A stretch of DNA of 64,000 nt from positions 7,047,001 to 7,111,000 of the forward strand of contig NZ_CP095855.1 in the NCBI RefSeq assembly GCF_023100805.1, written 5' to 3'. Position 1 is the stretch's first letter. The number at the start of each line of letters is the position of its first letter. The DNA is from Chitinophaga filiformis (GTDB taxonomy: Bacteria; Bacteroidota; Bacteroidia; Chitinophagales; Chitinophagaceae). Below are positions 57,010-64,000 of this stretch, piece by piece. The notes beneath the pieces were generated by a model. The model searched no databases. It saw only the letters and a list, made by a program, of their open reading frames with translations, and was not told the origin of the DNA. Both the position numbers and the translations under genes were made by a program.

Positions 57010-59328
57010 ATGAAATCAAAATTGTTGCTCATTGCTGTTATGCTGACGGCTGGAAAAGCCATGGCACAGCAAAAACATACAATTAGCGGAACCATTAAAT
57101 CCAAAGCCAAAGGAGAAACCCTCATCGGCGCTACTGTAAGGGTCAGTGGCGGCGGTGGTACTACGACGAATGAATATGGATTCTATTCCATTACCCTCAC
57201 AGACGGCAGCCACAAGCTGGAATTCTCTTCTATGGGCCTGCAAACCTATCAGTCAGCGTTTGTGCTCCGGAAAGACACTGTTATCAACATCTCCCTGGAA
57301 GACGAATCTGTCAGCCTGGGAGCAGTGACCGTTACCGGCACCAGCACCAAAAGAAGCCTTAGCACTCCCCAGATGGGACTGGAGAAGCTGACTACCAAAG
57401 AGATGAAGAATGTACCTGTACTACTGGGCGAAAGGGATGCCATCAAAGTGATCCAGTTATTGCCCGGTATCAAATCGGCCGGAGATGGTAACGCGGGCAT
57501 GTATGTACGTGGCGGCGCCGCCGACCAGAACCTCATACTCCTCGATGAGGCGCCTGTGTACAATGCCTCTCACCTGCTGGGTTTCTTCTCCACCTTCAAC
57601 TCCGATGCCATCAAAGACATCGCCGTGTATAAAGGCGGTATGCCGGCACAATACGGCGGGCGCTTGTCATCTGTACTGGACATCAAAATGAATGATGGTA
57701 ACAACCAGGACTTCGGCGTCAGTGGCGGTATTGGTCTTATTTCTGCCAAACTGAATGTAGAAGGCCCTATCCAGAAGGATAAATCCTCCTTCCTCGTTAC
57801 AGGCCGCAGAACATACGCTGATATGTTCCTCAAGCTGTCCAGCGATTCCAGCCTGAATAACAATACTCTCTACTTCTATGATATCAATGCAAAGATGAAC
57901 TATGAGCTGGGCGAAAAAGATAAATTGTACCTCTCCGGTTATTTTGGTAAAGATAAACTGGGTGTGGGCGACCTCTTCGGTCTGCAATGGGGGAATACCA
58001 CCGCTACGCTGCGCTGGAATCACATCTTCAACAACAAATTGTTCTCCAACACCTCCCTCATCTATAGTAATTACGACTATACGATCTCTATCAACAGTGG
58101 TTCTGTGAATGCAGATATCTATTCAAAGATCAGGGATTACAACCTGAAAGAGGAATTACAATGGTATCCATCTGCCAGCCATAACATTCGTTTCGGTATC
58201 AACTCCATTTACCATACCATCACGCCCGGACAGGTCACTACATCTGAAACTTCACAGATCAATGCCAGGACACTGGAAGACCGTTATTCCTGGGAGAATG
58301 CATTGTACGCTACCGACAGCTGGAAAATGTCTGATAAACTGAGCATGACCTATGGCCTGCGTCTTTCCTCCTTCAGTGTGCTGGGCAAAGGCGATTTCTT
58401 CAACATAGACAGGGATGGTAAGATACTCGATACCCTTCACTATAAAAGCGGGGCATTCGTGAAGACCTATCTCAACCTGGAGCCCAGACTGGCGCTGAGC
58501 TATAAGCTGAACAGCTCTTCTTCACTGAAAGCTTCCTATGTACGCAATACACAAAACCTTCACCTGATATCCAACAGTACCACCAGCAGTCCTACGGATA
58601 AATGGGTGGCCAGCACCAATATCATTAAACCGGAAATATCCGACCAGTACTCCCTCGGTTTCTATAAAGACCTCTTCAATGGCGACTACGAACTGACCGT
58701 TGAAACATATTACAAGTCTTTACAAAACCAGATAGACTACCGGGACGGCGCCAATGTGAATACTGTCAGCAATGCGATAGAATCAGAACTGCTGTTCGGT
58801 AAAGGACGTGCTTATGGCATTGAGTGGCTGTTCAAAAAGAGAGTAGGCAAATTCAGCGGATGGTTAAGCTATACGCTTTCAAAAACAGAAAGACAGATAG
58901 ATGGCATCAACAACAACAAATGGTACAATGCACGCCAGGACAGAACACATGATGTAGCCATAGTGGCCATGTACCAGTTAAGCAAGAAATGGACTTTATC
59001 GGCCAACTGGATCTATTATACCGGCGACGCGATAACCTACCCTTCCGGTAAATACCAGATAGATGGTCAGACGGTATACTATTTCACTGGTCGTAATACT
59101 TATCGTATGCCCGATTATCACAGACTGGACCTGGGGGCCACCCTGCAGCTGAAGAAACGTAAACGCTGGTCTTCAGAACTGGCCTTCAGCCTGTACAATG
59201 CCTATGGCAGGGAAAATGCATACACTATCACCTTCGAAGACAGCAAGGAAGATCCTAACAAAACAGTTGCCAAACAAACTGCATTGTTCAAATTCATTCC
59301 TTCTATCTCTTACAACTTTAAGTTCTAA
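57010..59328 (+). CDS. TonB-dependent receptor
   Basis: A 772-residue outer-membrane receptor: signal peptide MKSKLLLIAVMLTAGKAMAQ; a carboxypeptidase-regulatory-like N-terminal domain (about 22-100, HTISGTIKSKAKGETLIGATVRV); plug with DAIKVIQLLPGIKS, GMYVRGGAADQNLILLDEAPVYN and GGMPAQYGGRLSSVLDIKM; then a 22-strand-type barrel ending in SYNFKF. Its stop overlaps the start of the DUF4249 gene by one base (TAATG), typical of TonB receptor-DUF4249 pairs in Bacteroidota. It differs from SusC (no SusD neighbour). Substrate unknown. Confidence 0.95.
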   Translation: MKSKLLLIAVMLTAGKAMAQQKHTISGTIKSKAKGETLIGATVRVSGGGGTTTNEYGFYSITLTDGSHKLEFSSMGLQTYQSAFVLRKDTVINISLEDESVSLGAVTVTGTSTKRSLSTPQMGLEKLTTKEMKNVPVLLGERDAIKVIQLLPGIKSAGDGNAGMYVRGGAADQNLILLDEAPVYNASHLLGFFSTFNSDAIKDIAVYKGGMPAQYGGRLSSVLDIKMNDGNNQDFGVSGGIGLISAKLNVEGPIQKDKSSFLVTGRRTYADMFLKLSSDSSLNNNTLYFYDINAKMNYELGEKDKLYLSGYFGKDKLGVGDLFGLQWGNTTATLRWNHIFNNKLFSNTSLIYSNYDYTISINSGSVNADIYSKIRDYNLKEELQWYPSASHNIRFGINSIYHTITPGQVTTSETSQINARTLEDRYSWENALYATDSWKMSDKLSMTYGLRLSSFSVLGKGDFFNIDRDGKILDTLHYKSGAFVKTYLNLEPRLALSYKLNSSSSLKASYVRNTQNLHLISNSTTSSPTDKWVASTNIIKPEISDQYSLGFYKDLFNGDYELTVETYYKSLQNQIDYRDGANVNTVSNAIESELLFGKGRAYGIEWLFKKRVGKFSGWLSYTLSKTERQIDGINNNKWYNARQDRTHDVAIVAMYQLSKKWTLSANWIYYTGDAITYPSGKYQIDGQTVYYFTGRNTYRMPDYHRLDLGATLQLKKRKRWSSELAFSLYNAYGRENAYTITFEDSKEDPNKTVAKQTALFKFIPSISYNFKF

Positions 59329-60143
59329 TGACCATGCGTAACAGTTTTATATACACGATACTGGGCTCGGCGCTCTTACTCGGCACCGCCTGCGAAAAGG
59401 AGATCGATCTTAACCTGAACGGCAATGACAACAAACTGGTGATCGAGGCAGTGCTGACAGATACCAAAGGCGAATGCGTTGTAAAGATCAGCCGTACCAA
59501 AGATTTTGCGGCAGACAATTCCTTTGCAGGCGTATCGGGTGCAAAGGTGCAGATCTATCACAACACCGATACCACACTGCTGACTGAAACAACAACCGGC
59601 GTGTATACCGCACCTGAATTATCCGGCAGCAGTGGTAACACCTATGGCTTGCTGGTTACCCTCGGTAATGAGCAGTATACAGCGACGTCTCGTATGCCAT
59701 CCAAAGTACCAATGGATTCTTTGTCTGTCGTGGAAGAAGATCTTTTCGGCGATATGACCAAAGTGGCCAATGTCAGCTTTAAGGACCCGGCAGGAGAAAC
59801 GAATTATTATCGTTTTCAGCAGTATATCAGGGGCACAAAAGTAAAACGGTATTACGTGCGTAACGACGACCTTATCAATGGCAACGATATCAATACAAGG
59901 CTGTATATCCTGGGTGAAGATGACGACGACCATGAGTATGACATCAACAGCGGAGATGAGCTTAGCGTGGAAATGCTGAATATCGATGCTTCGGTGTATA
60001 AGTACTTTTACAGCCTCAGCAACAGCGCCACCGGAGAGAATGATTCGGCTACACCGGCCAACCCTGTAAGTAATATTTCAGGGAATGCGATCGGGTATTT
60101 CAGTGCGCAGACGGTAGAGAGGAAGACGATCATAGTGCCTTGA
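59328..60143 (+). CDS. DUF4249 lipoprotein, partner of the TonB receptor
   Basis: A 271-residue protein with a lipoprotein signal (lipobox LGTACEKE). DUF4249 features are clear: EIDLNLNGNDNKLVIEAVLTD, CVVKISRTKDF, GVSGAKVQIYHN and TSRMPSKVPMDSLSVVEE. DUF4249 lipoproteins cap TonB receptors much as SusD does, for non-glycan or unknown ligands. An alternative start ATG lies two codons later. Translation is coupled through TAATG. A strong terminator follows. Confidence 0.93.
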   Translation: MTMRNSFIYTILGSALLLGTACEKEIDLNLNGNDNKLVIEAVLTDTKGECVVKISRTKDFAADNSFAGVSGAKVQIYHNTDTTLLTETTTGVYTAPELSGSSGNTYGLLVTLGNEQYTATSRMPSKVPMDSLSVVEEDLFGDMTKVANVSFKDPAGETNYYRFQQYIRGTKVKRYYVRNDDLINGNDINTRLYILGEDDDDHEYDINSGDELSVEMLNIDASVYKYFYSLSNSATGENDSATPANPVSNISGNAIGYFSAQTVERKTIIVP

Positions 60144-60161
60144 TAACTTTTTCAGGGACGC

Positions 60162-60205
60162 CGTGGCCACGATTTCCGGATGGGGATCGTGGCCACGTCT
60201 TTTTA
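60162..60205 (+). terminator. Rho-independent terminator of the TonB receptor-DUF4249 operon
   Basis: Perfect 12-bp stem cgtggccacgat/atcgtggccacg with 12-nt loop, followed by tcttttt. It begins 19 bp after the DUF4249 stop. Confidence 0.9.
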
Positions 60206-60314
60206 GCCCATGGCCGCCTCAGTGAACAATCGGGTGGAGATATGGTGAGAACAGGGTGGGAACAGGGTGGATCCTCCTACCTACAGGCTCTCTGCTATAG
60301 CATTATAGGCACTG

Positions 60315-60336
60315 TTCTATAGCGAACGCTATAGAA
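60315..60336. promoter_or_regulatory. Palindrome TTCTATAGCGAACGCTATAGAA with CTATAGC satellites
   Basis: A perfect 10-bp inverted repeat with AA centre. Further CTATAGC motifs lie at about 60293 and 60356, so four half-sites occur within 75 bp, upstream of an AraC gene. The rest of the 338-bp gene-free interval 60144-60481 holds the terminator and a promoter. Confidence 0.45.
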
Positions 60337-60432
60337 TGGTAGGTAAAACGTAGGGCTATAGCGCTTTTAGATAGGAACCGGCAGGATAGTCGAAGCGAAC
60401 CGGTAGTACGGTGACAGGCAGCTGATTATTCA

Positions 60433-60462
60433 TTGATTTATAGTTTGCTATTTGTAAATTTG
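60433..60462 (+). promoter_or_regulatory. Promoter of the AraC gene at 60482
   Basis: TTG (60433-60435), 19 bp, then TAAATTTG (60455-60462): a full Bacteroidota-type pair 20 bp before the GTG at 60482. It excludes an in-frame TTG at 60467 as the start, being too close to the transcription start. Confidence 0.6.
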
Positions 60463-60481
60463 TGAATTGCAACCTGTTAAT

Positions 60482-61330
60482 GTGAAAAAGACATCGCATC
60501 CAATACCCTTGTTTTCGCTGGAACCACATGCTATCGGCGGAATGTTTATAGAAGAACTACCTATTGACGTTCCGGAGGCTACCCAACCTCACCGGGACGA
60601 TCACTACCTGGTCTTGTTGCTCACTGCCGGCAGCGCCATACTGGAAATAGAAAAAGAAGTCTTTCGCTGTGAAGCGCCGGCGCTGGCTGTGATTAAACCG
60701 CTCCAGGTTCATTGCGCAACACGGACAGGCATTCCGGCAGGCTGGGCTTTTTCCTGCGCCCCTTTCATGGTTCCGGAGGCGTTTGCCGCCATTCTGCCAG
60801 GCCTGGACATCAGGCAGCAATATGTGCAGCTGACAAATGCAGAAGATCTCTTCCAGATAGCAGCAGTGTTAACCACGGCGTTCAATACTTCCCGTACTGC
60901 CGGCAGGCATAAACCCGCCATCCTGAAAGGCCTGAGCGAGGCCTTCTTTCACCGCATCCTGCCGGAACTTGAGATGGCACAGGATAAGACGATACAGCAG
61001 AAAGGCCAGCCGGCAATCATTACCCGCCAGTTCATGCAACTGCTGCAACAGCAGCCCACCGGCCAGACGCCCGCCTATTTTGCCCGGCAAATGCACATCA
61101 CCACAGCGCATCTGAACGATTGCGTGCGGGAGACCACCGGCTTTCCCGTTACCTACTGGCGCCAATACGCCATGCTGCATATCGCCAAAAGGCTCTTGTA
61201 CTATACCGATAAACCCGTTAAAAGCATTGCCTGGGAACTGGGTTTTGAAGATCATACCTATTTTTCCCGCCTGTTCCGCAAACTAACAGGGGAAACACCC
61301 GGCGCTTTCCGGAGCAAATTCCATGAATAG
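60482..61330 (+). CDS. AraC-family transcriptional regulator
   Basis: A 282-residue protein from the GTG at 60482. A cupin sensor (about 10-120; HRDDHYLVLLLTAGSAILEIE) is followed by an AraC HTH pair: TPAYFARQMHITTAHLNDCVRETTGFPVTYWRQYAML and VKSIAWELGFEDHTYFSRLFRKLTGETPGAFR. It is followed by a monophosphatase-like gene 71 bp downstream on the same strand. The palindrome at 60315 may be its own operator. Confidence 0.9.
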   Translation: MKKTSHPIPLFSLEPHAIGGMFIEELPIDVPEATQPHRDDHYLVLLLTAGSAILEIEKEVFRCEAPALAVIKPLQVHCATRTGIPAGWAFSCAPFMVPEAFAAILPGLDIRQQYVQLTNAEDLFQIAAVLTTAFNTSRTAGRHKPAILKGLSEAFFHRILPELEMAQDKTIQQKGQPAIITRQFMQLLQQQPTGQTPAYFARQMHITTAHLNDCVRETTGFPVTYWRQYAMLHIAKRLLYYTDKPVKSIAWELGFEDHTYFSRLFRKLTGETPGAFRSKFHE

Positions 61331-61401
61331 TCCAATACCTTCCTGTTTGTCTCCAATTATTGCCGTGTTTTCCGTCCTTTCTTTGCGCTAAAATCACAGA
61401 T

Positions 61402-62226
61402 ATGGAAACATTGTTCAGGCAGAGCTGTGAAGTCATAAAAGAGGCTGGAAAAGCGCTAAAAAATTCACAGGTACCATTTACAAGGGCGGAGAACAAAGAA
61501 GAGCTGATGACGCAGTTCCAGGCAGCTAACGTATTTTCAACCCATCTCATCCGGGAAGGACTGCTAACCATTGCACCCGATATTCCCTGGTCGGACGCGG
61601 AATTTGATACTACCCGGCAAAAAGATCCTGCCCTGGGCCGGATGTATTGGGTATGCGATGCCATAGACGGAGCTATCCATTTTCTGCAGGGCTTTTCTCC
61701 CTGGTGTATCAGCCTCGTGCTCATAGCGGATGGAATACCGGCTTTTTCCATCATATACGATCCTGTAAGAGATGAACTGTTCACTGCCATCAGGGGAAAA
61801 GGCGCCTGGCTCAATGGGGAAAAGCTGGCTGTAAACATCCGCAATTCCATACAGGAAGCCATCCTGGCTACAGCTCATCCTAATCAGCCACAGAAAGAGA
61901 AAAAAGAGGCCTCTCTCCTGCTATCCAGCCTCGAACGGATACTTCCCAGGGCCGGCGCGGTCAGGATGCTGGGCCCCTCTTCCCTGCAGCTGGCATATGT
62001 AGCGGCGGGCAGACTGGATGCATTCTGGGAATATGGCAATGATGTTTATGACTGGCTGGCAGGCGCACTCATGGTGGAAGAAGCTGGTGGAAAGGTACAG
62101 TCCATCGAGGGCCAGGCCTTCTCCATAGAGACAAATACCGGGGTACTGGCAGGCAACGAATGGCTGGTGGGATTACTGGAAGAAGAGCTGCCGGTAGAAT
62201 GGGATATTTTCAGCTGTAAAATGTAG
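61402..62226 (+). CDS. Inositol-monophosphatase-like protein
   Basis: A 274-residue protein of the FIG superfamily. Recognisable are the Li-sensitive phosphatase motifs in altered form: WSDAEFD (for GEExxD), CDAIDGAIHFLQGFSPWCISL (for DPxDGTxNFxxGxP), and DVYDWLAGALMVEEAGGKV (for WDxAAGxxxxxEAGG). The Asp pair DAIDG is retained, but Glu of motif I and Asn of motif II are changed to Asp/Ile-His. It may still bind metal, or hydrolyse a non-inositol phosphate. Start ATG 61402; an in-frame ATG at 61360 adds a non-homologous lead. It probably follows the AraC gene in expression. Confidence 0.85.
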   Translation: METLFRQSCEVIKEAGKALKNSQVPFTRAENKEELMTQFQAANVFSTHLIREGLLTIAPDIPWSDAEFDTTRQKDPALGRMYWVCDAIDGAIHFLQGFSPWCISLVLIADGIPAFSIIYDPVRDELFTAIRGKGAWLNGEKLAVNIRNSIQEAILATAHPNQPQKEKKEASLLLSSLERILPRAGAVRMLGPSSLQLAYVAAGRLDAFWEYGNDVYDWLAGALMVEEAGGKVQSIEGQAFSIETNTGVLAGNEWLVGLLEEELPVEWDIFSCKM

Positions 62227-62242
62227 CAAAACTATCAAAGCC

Positions 62243-63082
62243 TCACCTGGTCCGGGATGCCTCCCAACCTATCATGGCCATTTTACGGGTACTTCCCCAG
62301 TGATATTCTCCAAATTCGCCATTTGATCTGATCACCCGGTGGCAGGGAATCAGGAAAGCCACCGGATTATTCCCGATCGCCGTTCCCACCGCCTGGTAAG
62401 CCCGTTCTGCATTGGCGGCAGCAGCTACATTCCCGTAGCTGGACAATTCTCCCATAGGGATCTGGAGCAATGCTTCCCAGACCTTGAGCTGAAATGGCGT
62501 ACCCTTCAGGTGCAGCTTCACCTGTTCCAGTGTATTCCAGTCCCGGGTAAAAAAATACAAAGCATTCTGCTGGATCATATCGAGCAGCTGCTGAAAGCGG
62601 GCATTGGGGAATTGCTCCTGCAGATGCCGGAAGGCCTGTTCCCGGTCTTCTACGAATGCCAGGTAGCAAAGCCCCTTGGGGGTAGCGGCAAGAATAAGCG
62701 GGCCAAACGGGCTTTCGGCAAAACTGTAGTTGATGGACAGGGCCTCTCCCCCGTTTTTGTATTCGCCCGGTGTCATGCCTTCAATTTTCATAAAAAGATC
62801 ATGTAACCTGCCGGTTCCTGACAAACCCGTCTCCAGGGCAATATCAAAAAGGGAAGCCTGTTTCTCTTTTAACAGTGACTTGGCATACGCTACACTGAGA
62901 TATTGTGTGAATTTCTTCGGGCTGACGCCTGCCCACTCCGTAAACATACGTTGAAAATGGAAGGGGCTGAGGTATACATTTTCAGCTACTTCCTCCAGTG
63001 AGGGCTGCTTTTTAAAGTTTATTTTCAGGTATTCAATCGCCCTGGCAATCCGCTCATAATTAGTTAATTCCTGAGAAATCAT
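62243..63082 (-). CDS. AraC HTH fused to O6-methylguanine-DNA methyltransferase (Ada-like, without N-terminal zinc domain)
   Basis: A 279-residue protein. Residues 8-105 are an AraC HTH pair (SLEEVAENVYLSPFHFQRMFTEWAGVSPKKFTQYL and LFDIALETGLSGTGRLHDLFMKIEGMTPGEY). Residues ~115-279 are an Ogt domain: TPFQLKVWEALLQIPMGELSSYGNVA, AVGTAIGNNPVAFLIPCHRVIRSNGEFGEY with the acceptor Cys in PCHRV. The Ada N-terminal methylphosphotriester zinc domain is missing, a common variant in Bacteroidota. It probably repairs O6-alkylguanine and activates genes on its own promoter. It is divergent from an AraC gene by 105 bp. Confidence 0.95.
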   Translation of the reverse strand: MISQELTNYERIARAIEYLKINFKKQPSLEEVAENVYLSPFHFQRMFTEWAGVSPKKFTQYLSVAYAKSLLKEKQASLFDIALETGLSGTGRLHDLFMKIEGMTPGEYKNGGEALSINYSFAESPFGPLILAATPKGLCYLAFVEDREQAFRHLQEQFPNARFQQLLDMIQQNALYFFTRDWNTLEQVKLHLKGTPFQLKVWEALLQIPMGELSSYGNVAAAANAERAYQAVGTAIGNNPVAFLIPCHRVIRSNGEFGEYHWGSTRKMAMIGWEASRTR

Positions 63083-63169
63083 ATCTATTTCATTTACAAT
63101 ACAAAAATAGACATTCCTGTTTATGACATAAACCCGGTTCTTGCGGAGTTCTTTACACTAATTTTAACG

Positions 63170-63177
63170 TAATTTTG
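63170..63177 (+). promoter_or_regulatory. Bacteroidota -7 element (TAATTTTG)
   Basis: TAATTTTG lies 10 bp before the ATG of the last AraC gene, giving a very short leader. Confidence 0.45.
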
Positions 63178-63187
63178 CCCCCTGATT

Positions 63188-64000
63188 ATGAACACGAACC
63201 TGCCAATATTCGATATTCCGTCCACAATCCGTTATTACCTGTCGCTTGACAAAAAAGTGACACAGAGTTTCGGGATGGATAAGTACGATGAGCTGCTTCA
63301 ACCAAACAACTTTGCTGTACTGAGCAACGAGGGAAGCGTGAAGAGTGGTCCTCCTATCAGGACTGACCATTATGCGGTTATTCTGTGCATCAGGGGCACC
63401 TGCCAGAAAACGATCGGCGCCTTTACATTTAATGTAGGCCCAAAATCACTGCACATCGTATCTCCTAAACATACCACTTCTTTCGATAATGCTTCTGACG
63501 ACCTGTTGCTATACATGGTGATGTTCAAGAAGGAGTTTATCACCGACACTTTTATCAAGCAAAGCGCGCTTGATCCGCTGATAGACCTCAATCCTTCCTG
63601 TGCGCCGGTATATACATTGTCAGATCCGCATTTTCTGAAAACGAAACAACTTTTTGAAAGGATAGACCGGGAATACCGTGAAGGCAGCCCCTTCTTCCTG
63701 CAGATCGTACGTTTACAGGTGGTAGAATTACTGTATGAAGTGAATCGTGCTTTTGAAAAATGCCAGGAGAGCCGGCCTAACCATCAGCTTACGAGACAAT
63801 ATGCCACTTTTGTCAATTTCAGGGATCTTGTGGAGGAGCACTTCCTGCATAAACGAACGGTCCAGGAGTATGCTGATATGCTGCACATTACTGCCAAACA
63901 TCTGAGTGAGATCGTTAAACAGGAAACAGGTAAAAATGCTTTGCAGATCATTCACAGCCGTTTGTACCTGGAGGCAAAACTGTTGCTGACCACATCCTCG
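63188..64000 (+). CDS. AraC-family regulator, 3'-truncated by the window edge
   Basis: The first 271 residues of a plus-strand AraC protein are visible from ATG 63188 (MNTNLPIFDIPSTIRYYLSL) and run off the right edge. A cupin-type sensor (YAVILCIRGTCQKTIGAFTF) is followed by the start of the HTH region: FRDLVEEHFLHKRTVQEYADMLHITAKHLSEIVKQETGKNALQIIHSRLYLEAKLLL. The second HTH lies beyond the window. It is divergent from the AraC-Ogt gene. Confidence 0.88.
   Translation, partial: MNTNLPIFDIPSTIRYYLSLDKKVTQSFGMDKYDELLQPNNFAVLSNEGSVKSGPPIRTDHYAVILCIRGTCQKTIGAFTFNVGPKSLHIVSPKHTTSFDNASDDLLLYMVMFKKEFITDTFIKQSALDPLIDLNPSCAPVYTLSDPHFLKTKQLFERIDREYREGSPFFLQIVRLQVVELLYEVNRAFEKCQESRPNHQLTRQYATFVNFRDLVEEHFLHKRTVQEYADMLHITAKHLSEIVKQETGKNALQIIHSRLYLEAKLLLTTSS

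Noticed and set aside
60140..60322. 60-residue frame after the DUF4249 gene
   Set aside because: It runs through the terminator hairpin and is probably not translated.

Overview
The window looks like a chromosomal segment of a Bacteroidota bacterium, most likely family Chitinophagaceae and probably Chitinophaga or a close relative. The grounds are: TAnnTTTG promoter elements ahead of many genes; a type IX secretion (T9SS) type B cargo next to a PorP/SprF-like partner; a TonB-dependent receptor paired with a DUF4249 lipoprotein; ECF sigma/FecR regulation; DUF5777, DUF805 and WG-repeat proteins; and LytS/LytR-type two-component genes. There is no rRNA. One tRNA pair (Gly-GCC, Leu-TAA) is present.

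Layout. 1-7978: a tightly coupled operon, cut by the left window edge, of unfamiliar small proteins. It ends in an M15-type peptidase and an 831-residue protein that strings together a papain-like protease, a GH24 lysozyme, a GH73 glucosaminidase and a LAS-type (HxxxGxAxD...HxH) metallopeptidase. None of these has a signal peptide. 8236-13320: a HARE-HTH/PD-(D/E)XK protein resembling HrgA, a GreA-like protein, secreted proteins, a quinone-reductase/HxlR pair and DUF805. 13321-20500: a visibly AT-richer accessory island with two tiny exported proteins, a secreted HExxH protein, unknown membrane and secreted proteins, a broken YhcG (DUF1016) gene, a DUF4365 gene and a DUF6922/AbiEii-type pair. 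Its right side is built from units separated by three copies of the tRNA-Leu terminator. 20558-20852: tRNA-Leu and tRNA-Gly with their promoter. 20951-30768: detoxification and redox genes (alpha/beta hydrolase, TetR, nitronate monooxygenase, SDR, AraC, 2OG oxygenase, quinone oxidoreductase, class C beta-lactamase-like enzyme), including a chimera of an AraC sensor domain with an Atu4866 domain. A repeat field lies at 27.4-27.9 kb.

30944-38558: a WG-repeat protein, an AT-rich minisatellite, the acetate kinase and phosphoketolase pair (a short route from sugar phosphates to acetate and ATP), duplicated hairpins, MarR and a TrxR-like flavoprotein. 38681-44150: T9SS cargo and its PorP/SprF-like partner. 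45086-49399: an ECF sigma, a membrane protein with N-terminal cytosolic part and barrel-like C-terminus, then a four-gene envelope operon (OB-fold, cytochrome c lipoprotein, YceI, DUF5777). 49604-50070: a second repeat field of the same family as the first. 50105-51343: one protein joining an ECF sigma factor to a FecR domain. 51466-54949: an SDR whose 3' end is tandemly repeated, then LigD (ligase-polymerase) and an H1-like Lys/Ala-rich protein. 55064-60143: LytR/LytS pair, divergent TonB receptor and DUF4249. 60482-64000: AraC, an inositol-monophosphatase-like protein, an AraC-Ogt fusion and a partial AraC.

The observations I rate highest are the tRNA-Leu-terminator-bounded accessory units, the four-hydrolase protein operon, the sigma-FecR fusion and the AraC-Atu4866 chimera. 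All family names come from reading motifs by eye; no database search was run.
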